A stretch of DNA of 7,408 bases from Chloroflexota bacterium. GTDB taxonomy: Bacteria > Chloroflexota > Dehalococcoidia > SM23-28-2 > RBG-16-64-32. The first letter of the stretch is position 1, and every line of letters begins with the position of its first letter. The position numbers and the translations under genes are program-made. The stretch lies in the NCBI GenBank assembly GCA_022565075.1, contig JADFKG010000103.1, positions 1 through 7,408 of the forward strand, in the 5' to 3' direction. Below are positions 1-6,333 of the stretch, in pieces. The notes under the pieces are model-generated. The model was not told where the DNA came from. It ran no database searches and saw only the letters and a program-made list of their open reading frames with translations.

Positions 1-158
1 CTCGCCGTCTGGCAGACCACGTCGCCGAAGCCCAGAACCGTCGGGACGAACCCGATCTTCTCCACCGAGATGTCCTGCACGTTCACGAGGTCCGCGGTGA
101 CCAGGCGGTGGCTGAACGGGTGCGACTGCGACGTGACACTAGCCGGCGGTTGCGGCAT
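1..158 (-). pseudogene. Fragment of a bacterial PH-domain (bPH2/DUF304-like) protein, N-terminally truncated, runs off the left edge
   Basis: Read on the minus strand from an ATG at 158-156, the frame stays open to the window edge. It gives 52 residues containing DLVNVQDISVEKIG and then LGFGDVVCQTA. This matches the bPH2 pattern in which a 'VQDV' strand is followed by 'LG(F/Y)GDV..QTA'. Family members normally have one or two membrane helices and a 'TNRRLI.R.G' strand before this point. Here only about 14 unrelated residues precede it, and no ribosome binding site lies upstream of the ATG. A neighbouring minus frame at 154-128 reads RNRRLVSRR, which resembles the missing strand, so a frameshift near 122-128 is possible. 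The gene is therefore either decayed or damaged by a sequencing error. Proteins of this family are mostly uncharacterised and membrane-associated. The domain match is moderately sure; the pseudogene status is inferred. Confidence 0.5.
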
Positions 159-182
159 CCTGTGGTGAAGCCGAGGGGGATC

Positions 183-192
183 AGGAGAGGAG
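183..192 (+). promoter_or_regulatory. Ribosome binding site of the DUF885 peptidase
   Basis: The purine run AGGAGAGGAG ends 8 nt before the ATG at 201. It decides the start: the same frame is open further upstream, with a GTG at 108, but that start has no Shine-Dalgarno sequence and would lie over the opposite-strand PH fragment. Confidence 0.75.
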
Positions 193-200
193 CCACGGAA

Positions 201-1874
201 ATGTCTCGCGTGTTTGAGATCGCCGATCGCTACGTGGACGACATCGCCGCGCTTGAGCCATCGCTGGCCACGGCGCTGGGAATCACCGGCCACGACCACG
301 AAATGCCCGACCTCTCCCCGGAAGGCCCGGGAAAGGTCGCCGAGCTGAACCGCAACACGCTCCGCCAGCTCGACGAAGCGACGGACGAGTCGGACGCCGA
401 CCGCCTTGCCCGCGAAGTGATGCAGGAACGGCTCGGCGTCTCGCTGGACACTTACGAAGCCGGCGAGTACCTGCGCGCTCTGCGGAACATCGCCTCGCCA
501 CTCCAGGGCGTGCGCCAGGTGTTCGACCTCATGCCGAAGGAGACTGAAGAGCACTGGTCGAACGTCGCCTCGCGGTTGAACCTGGTGGCGAAGGCCTTGG
601 CCGGCTACCGGCAGTCGCTATCGCTGGGGCTGGAGCGCGGCCTCAACGCCTCGAAGCGGCAGGCGAGCGAGGGCGCGGAGCAGGCGCGCGTCTGGAGCGG
701 CCTCTCCGACAAGCCGTCGTACTTCGATCAGCTGCGGGAGCAGTTCTCCGCTTCCGGCGTCGCCTCGAACGGACTGTCGGCGGACATCGAGACCGGCGCT
801 AAGGCGGCGAAAGAGGGCTACGCCGAGATGCACCGCTACCTGTCTGAGGACTACGAGCCGAAGACGAGCGAGCGCGAAGCCGCCGGCCGCGAACGCTACC
901 AGCTCCTCTCGCGGGTCTTCCTGGGCGCATCGATCGACCTGGAGGAGACCTACCGCTGGGGCTGGGAGGAGCAGTACCGCATCGAGGAAGAGATGCGCAA
1001 GACGGCGGAGAAGATCAAGCCGGGCGCGACGATCGCCGAGGTGACGGACCTGCTGGAGAACGACCCCGCGCGCTCGGTGGAGGGCGTCGAGGACTACCAG
1101 CGCTGGCTGCAGGAGCTGCACGACGAGGCGCTGCGCGACCTCCACGGCAAGCACTTCGACATCCCCGACAAGATCCGCGTCATGGAGGTGATGATCCCGC
1201 CGCCGGGCGGCGCGCTGGCACCCTACTACACCGGCCCGTCGGAGGACTTCACGCGCCCCGGCCGCACCTGGTGGCCGACCGGCGACGCCACCCGCTTTCC
1301 CAAGTGGGCCGACGTCTCGACCGTGTACCACGAAGGAGTTCCCGGCCACCACCTGCAAGTGGCGACGGTCCGCCTGTACCCGGAGACGCTGTCACGCTTC
1401 CAGCGGCTCCTCACGTTCATCAGCGGCCACGGCGAAGGCTGGGCCCTCTACGCGGAACGGCTGATGTCCGAACTCGGCTACCTCGAGAACCCCGACTACT
1501 ACATGGGCCTCCTCAGCGCCCAGGCGCTGCGATCCACGCGCGTGATCATCGATATCGGGATGCACCTCGAACTGAAGATCCCGAACGGCGACCGCTTCCA
1601 CCCGGGCGAGATCTGGAACCACGACCTGGCGCTCGAATTCGCGGTCGAACGGGCGCTGCGGCCGCGGACGTTCATGGCCAGCGAAATCGTGCGCTACCTG
1701 GGCTGGCCGGCGCAGGCGATCTCGTACAAGGTGGGCGAACGCTCCTGGCTGACGGCGCGCGAAAACGCACGCAAGGCGGCCGGCGACTCGTTCGACCTTA
1801 AGGCGTTCCACACGAAGGCGCTGAGCATCGGGCCGATGGGCCTGGCACAGCTCGAGAGCGAACTCGCAGGCTAA
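201..1874 (+). CDS. DUF885 family zinc metallopeptidase-like protein
   Basis: The protein is 557 residues, usual for the DUF885 family (COG4805). The family is predicted to be zinc-dependent peptidases, but the substrate is generally unknown. The zinc motif is visible as H377-E378-G-V-P-G-H383-H384, followed by the family signature GEGWALYAE at 411-419, whose glutamates probably supply a further metal ligand. The C-terminal third has the typical order of a WNHDLALEFAVERAL helix, then RYLGWPAQAISYKVG, then FDLKAFHTKALSIGPMGL. No signal peptide, lipobox or membrane segment is seen, so a cytoplasmic location is likely; some relatives are exported. The ATG at 201 is chosen because of its RBS and because MSRVFEIADRYVDDIAAL is a normal family start. 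The O-methyltransferase follows after 26 bp, so the two are probably co-transcribed. Family assignment is firm; physiological role unknown. Confidence 0.93.
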   Translation: MSRVFEIADRYVDDIAALEPSLATALGITGHDHEMPDLSPEGPGKVAELNRNTLRQLDEATDESDADRLAREVMQERLGVSLDTYEAGEYLRALRNIASPLQGVRQVFDLMPKETEEHWSNVASRLNLVAKALAGYRQSLSLGLERGLNASKRQASEGAEQARVWSGLSDKPSYFDQLREQFSASGVASNGLSADIETGAKAAKEGYAEMHRYLSEDYEPKTSEREAAGRERYQLLSRVFLGASIDLEETYRWGWEEQYRIEEEMRKTAEKIKPGATIAEVTDLLENDPARSVEGVEDYQRWLQELHDEALRDLHGKHFDIPDKIRVMEVMIPPPGGALAPYYTGPSEDFTRPGRTWWPTGDATRFPKWADVSTVYHEGVPGHHLQVATVRLYPETLSRFQRLLTFISGHGEGWALYAERLMSELGYLENPDYYMGLLSAQALRSTRVIIDIGMHLELKIPNGDRFHPGEIWNHDLALEFAVERALRPRTFMASEIVRYLGWPAQAISYKVGERSWLTARENARKAAGDSFDLKAFHTKALSIGPMGLAQLESELAG

Positions 1875-1884
1875 GCTACAAGAG

Positions 1885-1891
1885 AAGGAGG
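1885..1891 (+). promoter_or_regulatory. Ribosome binding site of the O-methyltransferase
   Basis: AAGGAGG lies 9 nt before the ATG at 1901, inside the 26-bp gap after the peptidase gene. It is close to a perfect Shine-Dalgarno match, so this gene can be translated well without coupling to its upstream neighbour. Confidence 0.8.
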
Positions 1892-1900
1892 ACAACGAAC

Positions 1901-2539
1901 ATGTTGACGTTGGTACCGGAAGAGATCGAGGCCTACGCGCAGGATCACTCAACGGCTGTGCCGCCGTTACTGGCGGAGCTGACGCAGGCCACGCAGGAGA
2001 AGTTCGGCGGGCTGGCGATGATGCTCTCCGGGCAGGTCGAAGGGCTGCTGCTTCAGACGCTGGTGGCGTCGATCGGCGCGAAGCGGGCGCTGGAAGTTGG
2101 AACGTTCACGGGGTTCAGCGCGCTGATGATGGCGGCCGCCCTGCCCGACGACGGCGAAATCGTCACGCTGGAGATCAGCGCGGAACACGCAGCGTTCGCC
2201 CGCAGCTTCTTCGAACGCAGCCCGGACGGGCACAAGGTGCGCCTGATCGAGGGCCCGGCGCTGGACTCACTCCAGACGCTCGAAGGACCGTTCGACCTCG
2301 TGTTCATCGACGCGGACAAAGCCGGGTACGTGGACTACTACGAGGCAGCGCTGTCGATGCTATCGGAGCGCGGCGTAATCGCCGTGGACAACGTGCTCTG
2401 GAGCGGGTACGTGCTGGACCCGAAAGAGGACGACGGCCGGGCGATCGCGGCGTTCAACGACCACGTAGCGCGTGACGAGCGTGTGTCGCACGTTCTCCTC
2501 ACTATCCGCGACGGCATCATGCTCATACGCCGCAAATAG
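1901..2539 (+). CDS. Class I SAM-dependent O-methyltransferase, family 3 (caffeoyl-CoA O-methyltransferase-like)
   Basis: This 212-residue protein has the length and motifs of the small bacterial family-3 O-methyltransferases (COG4122, PF01596). These move a methyl group from S-adenosylmethionine to a hydroxyl, typically of a catechol, using a divalent metal. The SAM-binding glycine loop is EVGTFTGFS at 65-73, and the acidic end of strand 2 is E91 in VTLEIS. The metal site is seen as D137 in FIDADK and D163-N164 in AVDNVLWSG, the D..DN triad known from plant caffeoyl-CoA enzymes. The C-terminus RDGIMLIRRK is the standard final strand. All catalytic positions appear intact. The natural substrate cannot be told from sequence, and bacterial relatives are often promiscuous on catechols and flavonoids. 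It is probably co-transcribed with the peptidase, with no obvious functional link to the nusA operon downstream. Confidence 0.93.
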   Translation: MLTLVPEEIEAYAQDHSTAVPPLLAELTQATQEKFGGLAMMLSGQVEGLLLQTLVASIGAKRALEVGTFTGFSALMMAAALPDDGEIVTLEISAEHAAFARSFFERSPDGHKVRLIEGPALDSLQTLEGPFDLVFIDADKAGYVDYYEAALSMLSERGVIAVDNVLWSGYVLDPKEDDGRAIAAFNDHVARDERVSHVLLTIRDGIMLIRRK

Positions 2540-2583
2540 GCACAGCGGACCGAAAAGCGGCCGGCTGAAAGGGGCGGCGACGG

Positions 2584-2613
2584 TTGTTTCGTTGGTGCTT
2601 TTGGTGGTATATT
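2584..2613 (+). promoter_or_regulatory. Candidate sigma-70-type promoter for the nusA operon
   Basis: A -35-like TTGTTT at 2584-2589 and a -10-like TATATT at 2608-2613 are separated by 18 bp. The -10 differs from TATAAT at one position and the -35 shares TTG with TTGACA. It sits in the only AT-rich pocket of the window and just before the nusA operon. Transcription would start near 2620, leaving a leader of about 90 nt before the GTG. No experimental support; the genome's own promoter consensus is unknown. Confidence 0.45.
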
Positions 2614-2626
2614 TTGGGAAATATAC
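2607..2626. repeat. Perfect 8-4-8 AT-rich inverted repeat overlapping the candidate -10 box
   Basis: The left arm GTATATTT (2607-2614) and right arm AAATATAC (2619-2626) are exact reverse complements around a TGGG spacer. The repeat spans the putative -10 element and the expected transcription start, a common place for a repressor operator. The arms are too AT-rich to make a strong RNA hairpin, which favours a DNA-binding site over a terminator. The repeat is certain; the function is inferred. Confidence 0.6.
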
Positions 2627-2637
2627 GCTCCTTTGAT

Positions 2638-2663
2638 AAGTGGGGTGGCACCCGCTTTTTTTT
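2638..2663 (+). terminator. Hairpin plus T8: attenuator-like intrinsic terminator in the nusA leader
   Basis: GTGGG (2640-2644) pairs with CCCGC (2651-2655) with one G-U pair, around the six-base loop GTGGCA. AA at 2638-2639 can extend the stem onto the first two Ts. Eight Ts follow directly at 2656-2663. The stem is short, so the terminator should be weak. It lies downstream of the candidate promoter, so it would act within the nusA transcript rather than only end the methyltransferase transcript. It could also serve the upstream operon. Confidence 0.6.
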
Positions 2664-2693
2664 GGCCCTGCGAAACGGGGCGGCGAGAGCGAC

Positions 2694-2699
2694 AGGAGG
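2694..2699 (+). promoter_or_regulatory. Ribosome binding site of nusA
   Basis: A perfect AGGAGG lies 12 nt before the GTG at 2712, a rather long spacing. It supports starting at 2712. The in-frame GTG at 2640 lies in the hairpin with no purine run before it, and the ATG at 2727 would cut off the conserved 'KSEF' start. Confidence 0.65.
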
Positions 2700-2711
2700 T
2701 TTGCCGGAGCC

Positions 2712-4241
2712 GTGAAGAGCGAGTTCATGATCGCCATAACGCAGCTGGCGGCAGAGAAGAATCTGCCGCAAGAGGTGGTTCTCGAAGCTATGGAGGCCGC
2801 CCTCGTCTCCGCGTACAAAAAAGACAGCGCAATGAGCGGCGACCTGGGCGTCCGCATCGACCGGGACACCGGCGACCACCACGTCTACCAGCAGCACACG
2901 GTCGTGCAGGAGATCGAAGAAGAGGCGTCCGAGATCACGATCCAGGACGCTCGCAAGCGCAAGCCGGACGCTCAGATCGGCGACGTCCTGCGCGATGAGA
3001 TACACCCCGGAGCCGCCGGCCGCATCGCCGCTCAGACGGCCAAGCAGGTAGTCCTGCAGAAGCTGCGTGAGGCCGAACGAGAGATGGTCTACGAGGAGTT
3101 CTCGAGCCGCGCCAGCGACATCGTCTCCGGCGTCATCCAACGTCTCGAGCCGAAGCACGCCGTCGTGGACCTCGGCAAGACCGAAGGCATCTTCCCGATC
3201 ACCGAGCAGGTGCGGAACGAGCACTACCGCAACGGCCAGCGCCTGAAGTTCTTCCTGCTGGAAGTGCATCGCTCCATGCGCGGCCCGCAACTGATACTCT
3301 CACGAACGCACAAGAACCTGCTCAAGCGCCTGTTCGAGCTGGAAGTGCCGGAAATCTATCGCGGCATCGTCGAAATCAAGTCGATCGCCCGCGAAGCCGG
3401 CTACCGCAGCAAGGTAGCGGTCTCGGCGCGGCAGGAAGGCGTCGACGCCGTTGGCTCCTGCGTCGGCCTGCGCGGCATCCGCATCCAGAACATCGTCAAC
3501 GAACTCAACGGCGAACGAATCGACGTCATCCAGTGGGACGAGAACCCCTCTCGCTTCGTCGGCAACGCCCTCAGCCCCGCGCAAGTGCTGACCGTGCGCA
3601 TGGACGAGGCAGAGAACACAGCCTCGGTCATCGTCCCCGACCGGCAGCTCTCGCTGGCCATCGGCAAAGAAGGCCAGAACGCGCGGCTCGCCGCCAAGCT
3701 CACCGGCTGGCGAATCGACATCAAGCCGGAGTCGGCGATGAGCCCAGAGCTGGCCGCCGAAGTAGAAGCCGAGCAGGCGGCCATCGCCTCCGCAGAGCCC
3801 GCCCCGGCGCCGGCCGCGCCCAAACCGGAAGAAGAAGAAGCGGCATCGCCCGCCGAAAAGGCACAGCGAACTGAGGCGCCCGAGCCGTGGATGGAAGTCG
3901 TCGAGGCGGAAGGCGATGAAGCAAAGGTCGCCCCCACAGCAGCGACTGAGAGTCCGCCGGCGCCCGCGGCACCCGCGGCCGGAGGCCTGCGCTTCGCCGA
4001 GGACCTGGCGCCGGCTATGACGCCGGCGCCCAAGAAGACGAAGAAGGGCAAAGGCAAAGCCGCCACCGATGAAGCCGCCGAAGAGAAAGGCAAGAAGGCC
4101 GCCCGAAAAGGCCGCCGTCTGGCTGCCGTAGTAGAAAACGGAGAAGAAGAAGAAGAAGAAGAAGAAGACATCGACTTCGAGACCGGCCTCGATCAGTTCG
4201 GCTGGTCGGAAGATGACGAAGAGAAGGACGCCGACGATTGA
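2712..4241 (+). CDS. nusA: Transcription termination/antitermination factor NusA
   Basis: The protein is 509 residues from a GTG start. NusA binds RNA polymerase and nascent RNA and tunes pausing, intrinsic termination and antitermination. Domains in order: polymerase-binding N-terminal domain (about 1-130, beginning VKSEFMIAITQLAAEKNLPQ), S1 domain (about 135-200, with VVDLGKTEGIFPITEQ), KH1 (about 201-280, GxxG loop G252-L-R-G255) and KH2 (about 281-345, loop G318-K-E-G321 followed by QNARLAAKLTGW). The core ends near 345. A tail of roughly 165 residues follows: an Ala/Pro/Glu linker, a Lys/Arg block (441-469), eight glutamates (478-485) and an acidic end. Many Gram-positive NusAs stop soon after KH2; E. 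coli instead has two acidic repeats there, to which this tail shows no clear likeness. The stop overlaps the ylxR start by 4 nt. The gene probably has its own promoter and attenuator in the leader. Confidence 0.97.
   Translation: MKSEFMIAITQLAAEKNLPQEVVLEAMEAALVSAYKKDSAMSGDLGVRIDRDTGDHHVYQQHTVVQEIEEEASEITIQDARKRKPDAQIGDVLRDEIHPGAAGRIAAQTAKQVVLQKLREAEREMVYEEFSSRASDIVSGVIQRLEPKHAVVDLGKTEGIFPITEQVRNEHYRNGQRLKFFLLEVHRSMRGPQLILSRTHKNLLKRLFELEVPEIYRGIVEIKSIAREAGYRSKVAVSARQEGVDAVGSCVGLRGIRIQNIVNELNGERIDVIQWDENPSRFVGNALSPAQVLTVRMDEAENTASVIVPDRQLSLAIGKEGQNARLAAKLTGWRIDIKPESAMSPELAAEVEAEQAAIASAEPAPAPAAPKPEEEEAASPAEKAQRTEAPEPWMEVVEAEGDEAKVAPTAATESPPAPAAPAAGGLRFAEDLAPAMTPAPKKTKKGKGKAATDEAAEEKGKKAARKGRRLAAVVENGEEEEEEEEDIDFETGLDQFGWSEDDEEKDADD
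4143..4166 (+). repeat. (GAA)8 trinucleotide tract inside nusA
   Basis: Eight uninterrupted GAA codons encode the poly-glutamate block of the NusA tail. Length change by whole units would alter the number of glutamates without breaking the frame. The use of GAA only is notable, because GAG is frequent elsewhere in the same gene. Confidence 0.9.
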
Positions 4242-4531
4242 CCGCGACCAAGGCCCAGACGCGTCCAACACCCCAGCGCACGTGCGTCGCCTGCGGAACG
4301 ACGACCAATAAGCGCGCCCTCATACGCATCGTGCGGACTGCCGACGGCATAGTGGCCGACTCGACCGGCAAGATGGCCGGTCGCGGCTCCTACGTCTGCG
4401 GAGAGAGCGCCTGCTGGGATGGGGCGCTGACCAAGGGCCGCCTTGAACACTCACTCAAGACCAAGCTGACCACAAAGGACGCCGACGCCCTCCGCGCGTA
4501 CGCGGCGACCCATTCAGGAGGCGGCCAGTGA
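4238..4531 (+). CDS. ylxR: YlxR/RnpM family RNA-binding protein (DUF448)
   Basis: This small basic protein has 97 residues and the YlxR fold signatures: RTCVACG (14-20), then RIVR (30-33), then AGRGSYVC (47-54) and a last cysteine at 59. C16, C19, C54 and C59 form a possible metal-binding or structural set. The family sits next to nusA and infB in many bacteria; in Bacillus subtilis the homologue, renamed RnpM, binds RNase P RNA and modulates its activity. The TTG at 4238 is inferred as the start: its TTGA overlaps the nusA stop, which suggests translational coupling, and a purine-rich AGAAGGA lies upstream. The first conserved residue, about 14 codons in, leaves no better start. The gene ends in a GTGA overlap with infB. 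An L7Ae-like gene, common after ylxR in Firmicutes, is absent. Confidence 0.92.
   Translation: MTATKAQTRPTPQRTCVACGTTTNKRALIRIVRTADGIVADSTGKMAGRGSYVCGESACWDGALTKGRLEHSLKTKLTTKDADALRAYAATHSGGGQ
4516..4521 (+). promoter_or_regulatory. Ribosome binding site of infB
   Basis: A perfect AGGAGG inside the end of ylxR lies 6 nt before the GTG at 4528. It fixes the GTG as the infB start and allows strong initiation in addition to coupling through the 4-nt overlap. Confidence 0.8.
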
Positions 4532-6333
4532 CCGAGGATGACAAGAAGAGCGCGCCGGTCGCCGAGAAGCCCAAGGTAACGCTGCCATCAACGATCATGG
4601 TGCGCGACCTGGGCGAGAGCCTGGGCCTTTCGCACATCGACATCATCAAGGAGCTAATGAAGCGCGGCGTCATGGCCTCCGTAAATCAGACGGTCGCCTT
4701 CGCCGTCGCCTCCGCCGTCGCCACTGACCTCGGCTTCGACGTCGAGCAAGGAGACGCGCAGGCCACAACGAAAGAAGGGCCGGCCGCCGCCGAAGGCGAA
4801 GTCATCGAGGGCGAACTCGTCGAGCCGGAGGACGAGAAGGACCTGCAGCCCCGACCGCCCGTCGTCACCGTCATGGGCCACGTCGACCACGGCAAGACGA
4901 GCATCCTGGACGCCATCCGCGAGACCAACGTAACGGCGCAGGAAGTGGGCGCCATCACCCAGCACATCGGCGCTTATCAGGTGACCGTGAACGACCACGT
5001 GATCACCCTCATCGACACGCCCGGCCACGAGGCCTTCACGGCAATGCGCGCGCGCGGCGCCAGCATCACCGACATCGCCGTGCTGGTCGTCGCCGCCGAC
5101 GACGGCGTCATGCCGCAAACGAAAGAGGCGATCTCCCACGCCATCGCCGCCAACGTGCCGATCATCGTCGCCATCAACAAGATCGACCTGCCCGCAGCCA
5201 ACGCCGACAACGTCAAGCAGCAGCTAACGCAGAACAACATCATCATCGAAGAGTTCGGCGGCGACGTCATCGCCGTCCCCCTTTCGGCAAAGACCAAGGA
5301 GGGCCTCGACGACCTGCTTGAGCACATCCTGCTGGTCGCCGAAGTTGCCGAGCTCAAGGCCAACCCCGACCGCCCGGCCGAAGGCGCCATCGTCGAATCG
5401 CGAAAGCACCAGAGCCGCGGCCCCCTGGCCACCGTAATCGTGCAGAAGGGCACGCTGCGCACCGGCGACATCGTCATCGCCGGCTCTTCCTACGGCAAGG
5501 TCAAGGCGATGTTCGACGAAAATGGTGAGCGGGTAAAGGAAGCCGGCCCATCGACCCCCGTCGAGGTGATGGGCCTGAACAAGGTGCCGCGCGCCGGCGA
5601 CACGTTCGCCGTTCTGGACAACGAACGCGAGGCCCGCGACCTGGCCGAGAGCCGCGGCCGCGCCGAGGCCTCGGGCACGACCCGCGCCGTGACGCTGGAA
5701 GCCGTGTCGGGAGACATCGCCGCCGGGCGCGTCAAAGACCTGAACATAGTGATCAAGGCCGATGCCGACGGTAGCATTGAGGCGATCCGCAGCTCCATCG
5801 AGAAGCTGAGCATCGATGAGGTGCGCGTGCACGTAATCAGCACCGGCACCGGCAACGTCAGCGAGTCGGACGTCATGCTGGCCTCGGCCTCGCGCGCGAT
5901 CGTCCTCGGCTTCACCGTCAAGACGGACCTCGGCGCCAAGAAGAGGGCCGAGGTCGAGGGCGTGGACATCCGCCTGTACGACATCATCTACGTGTTGATC
6001 GAAGACATCGAAGTGGCCGTGAAGGGCCTCATGGAACCGGTATTCCAGGACGTTATCGACGGTCACGCCGAGGTGCGCGCGATGTTCAAGGTGAAGGGCG
6101 GCAAGATCTCCGGCTGCATGGTCACCGACGGCCTCGTGCGGCGAAACTCCCTGGCGCGCGTCATGCGTGACGGCACGATGATCCACGAGTCCAAAGTGTC
6201 CAGCCTCCGCCGCTTCAAAGACGACGTGCGCGAGGTCGCCAACGGCCTCGAGTGCGGCGTCGGCGTCGAGGGGTTCGACACCTTCGAAGAGGGCGACGTT
6301 ATCGAAGCCTTCCACACCGAACAGAAAGGCTAG
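4528..6333 (+). CDS. infB: Translation initiation factor IF-2
   Basis: IF-2 is the GTPase that brings fMet-tRNA to the 30S subunit and promotes 50S joining. The 601-residue protein is a short form: E. coli IF-2 has about 890 residues and a long N-terminal extension that is nearly missing here. An N-terminal IF2_N-type domain (about 16-72, with VRDLGESLGLSHIDIIKELM) is joined by an acidic linker (about 76-106) to the G domain. All five GTPase motifs are intact: G1 GHVDHGKT 117-124, G2 around T144 in GAITQHIGAY, G3 DTPGH 163-167 with the catalytic H167, G4 NKID 217-220, and G5 SAK 253-255. Domain II follows (about 285-365), then domain III with DLNIVIKADADGSIEAI near 404-420, then the C-terminal fMet-tRNA-binding domain (about 500-598), which includes GKISGCMVTDGLVRR. 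The start is GTG, in a GTGA overlap with the ylxR stop. Confidence 0.98.
   Translation: MTEDDKKSAPVAEKPKVTLPSTIMVRDLGESLGLSHIDIIKELMKRGVMASVNQTVAFAVASAVATDLGFDVEQGDAQATTKEGPAAAEGEVIEGELVEPEDEKDLQPRPPVVTVMGHVDHGKTSILDAIRETNVTAQEVGAITQHIGAYQVTVNDHVITLIDTPGHEAFTAMRARGASITDIAVLVVAADDGVMPQTKEAISHAIAANVPIIVAINKIDLPAANADNVKQQLTQNNIIIEEFGGDVIAVPLSAKTKEGLDDLLEHILLVAEVAELKANPDRPAEGAIVESRKHQSRGPLATVIVQKGTLRTGDIVIAGSSYGKVKAMFDENGERVKEAGPSTPVEVMGLNKVPRAGDTFAVLDNEREARDLAESRGRAEASGTTRAVTLEAVSGDIAAGRVKDLNIVIKADADGSIEAIRSSIEKLSIDEVRVHVISTGTGNVSESDVMLASASRAIVLGFTVKTDLGAKKRAEVEGVDIRLYDIIYVLIEDIEVAVKGLMEPVFQDVIDGHAEVRAMFKVKGGKISGCMVTDGLVRRNSLARVMRDGTMIHESKVSSLRRFKDDVREVANGLECGVGVEGFDTFEEGDVIEAFHTEQKG

Larger units (their letters stand above)
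2540..2711 (+). promoter_or_regulatory. Intergenic leader region of the nusA operon
   Basis: This 172-bp stretch has no gene. It is visibly more T/A-rich in its middle (about 2584-2640) than the coding DNA around it. Its left end (about 2541-2565) can form an imperfect, bulged hairpin from CAGC to GCTG, but no T-run follows, so it is not a convincing terminator for the methyltransferase. It then holds a promoter-like pair, an AT-rich palindrome, a hairpin with a T-run, and the nusA ribosome binding site, each listed separately. The order promoter, palindrome, hairpin-T8, RBS is what an attenuated leader would look like. Confidence 0.6.

Noticed and set aside
108..200. Longer peptidase beginning at GTG 108
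   Set aside because: The added residues are Arg-rich and unlike the family, there is no RBS, and the region is better explained by the minus-strand PH-domain fragment.
1271..1801. A 176-codon + strand frame inside the peptidase gene
   Set aside because: It is an Arg/Pro-rich out-of-frame reading of the conserved peptidase, with no RBS or family resemblance.
2541..2565. Hairpin after the methyltransferase as an intrinsic terminator
   Set aside because: The stem has bulges or mismatches and is followed by AAAGGGG rather than Ts, so it is not a standard terminator.
2640..2656. T-box riboswitch motif: GGGTGGCACCCGC resembles the T-box consensus GGGTGGNACCGCG
   Set aside because: The match needs an extra C. 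The presumed leader is far too short for a specifier stem I. The segment pairs with itself and runs directly into Ts rather than pairing with downstream sequence, and the operon is not for an aminoacyl-tRNA synthetase or amino-acid gene.
2640..2711. NusA starting at the upstream in-frame GTG at 2640, adding 24 residues
   Set aside because: The GTG is the first base pair of the leader hairpin and has no Shine-Dalgarno sequence. The extra residues (WHPLFFGPAKRGG and so on) are not NusA-like, whereas GTG 2712 follows AGGAGG and gives the conserved KSEF start.
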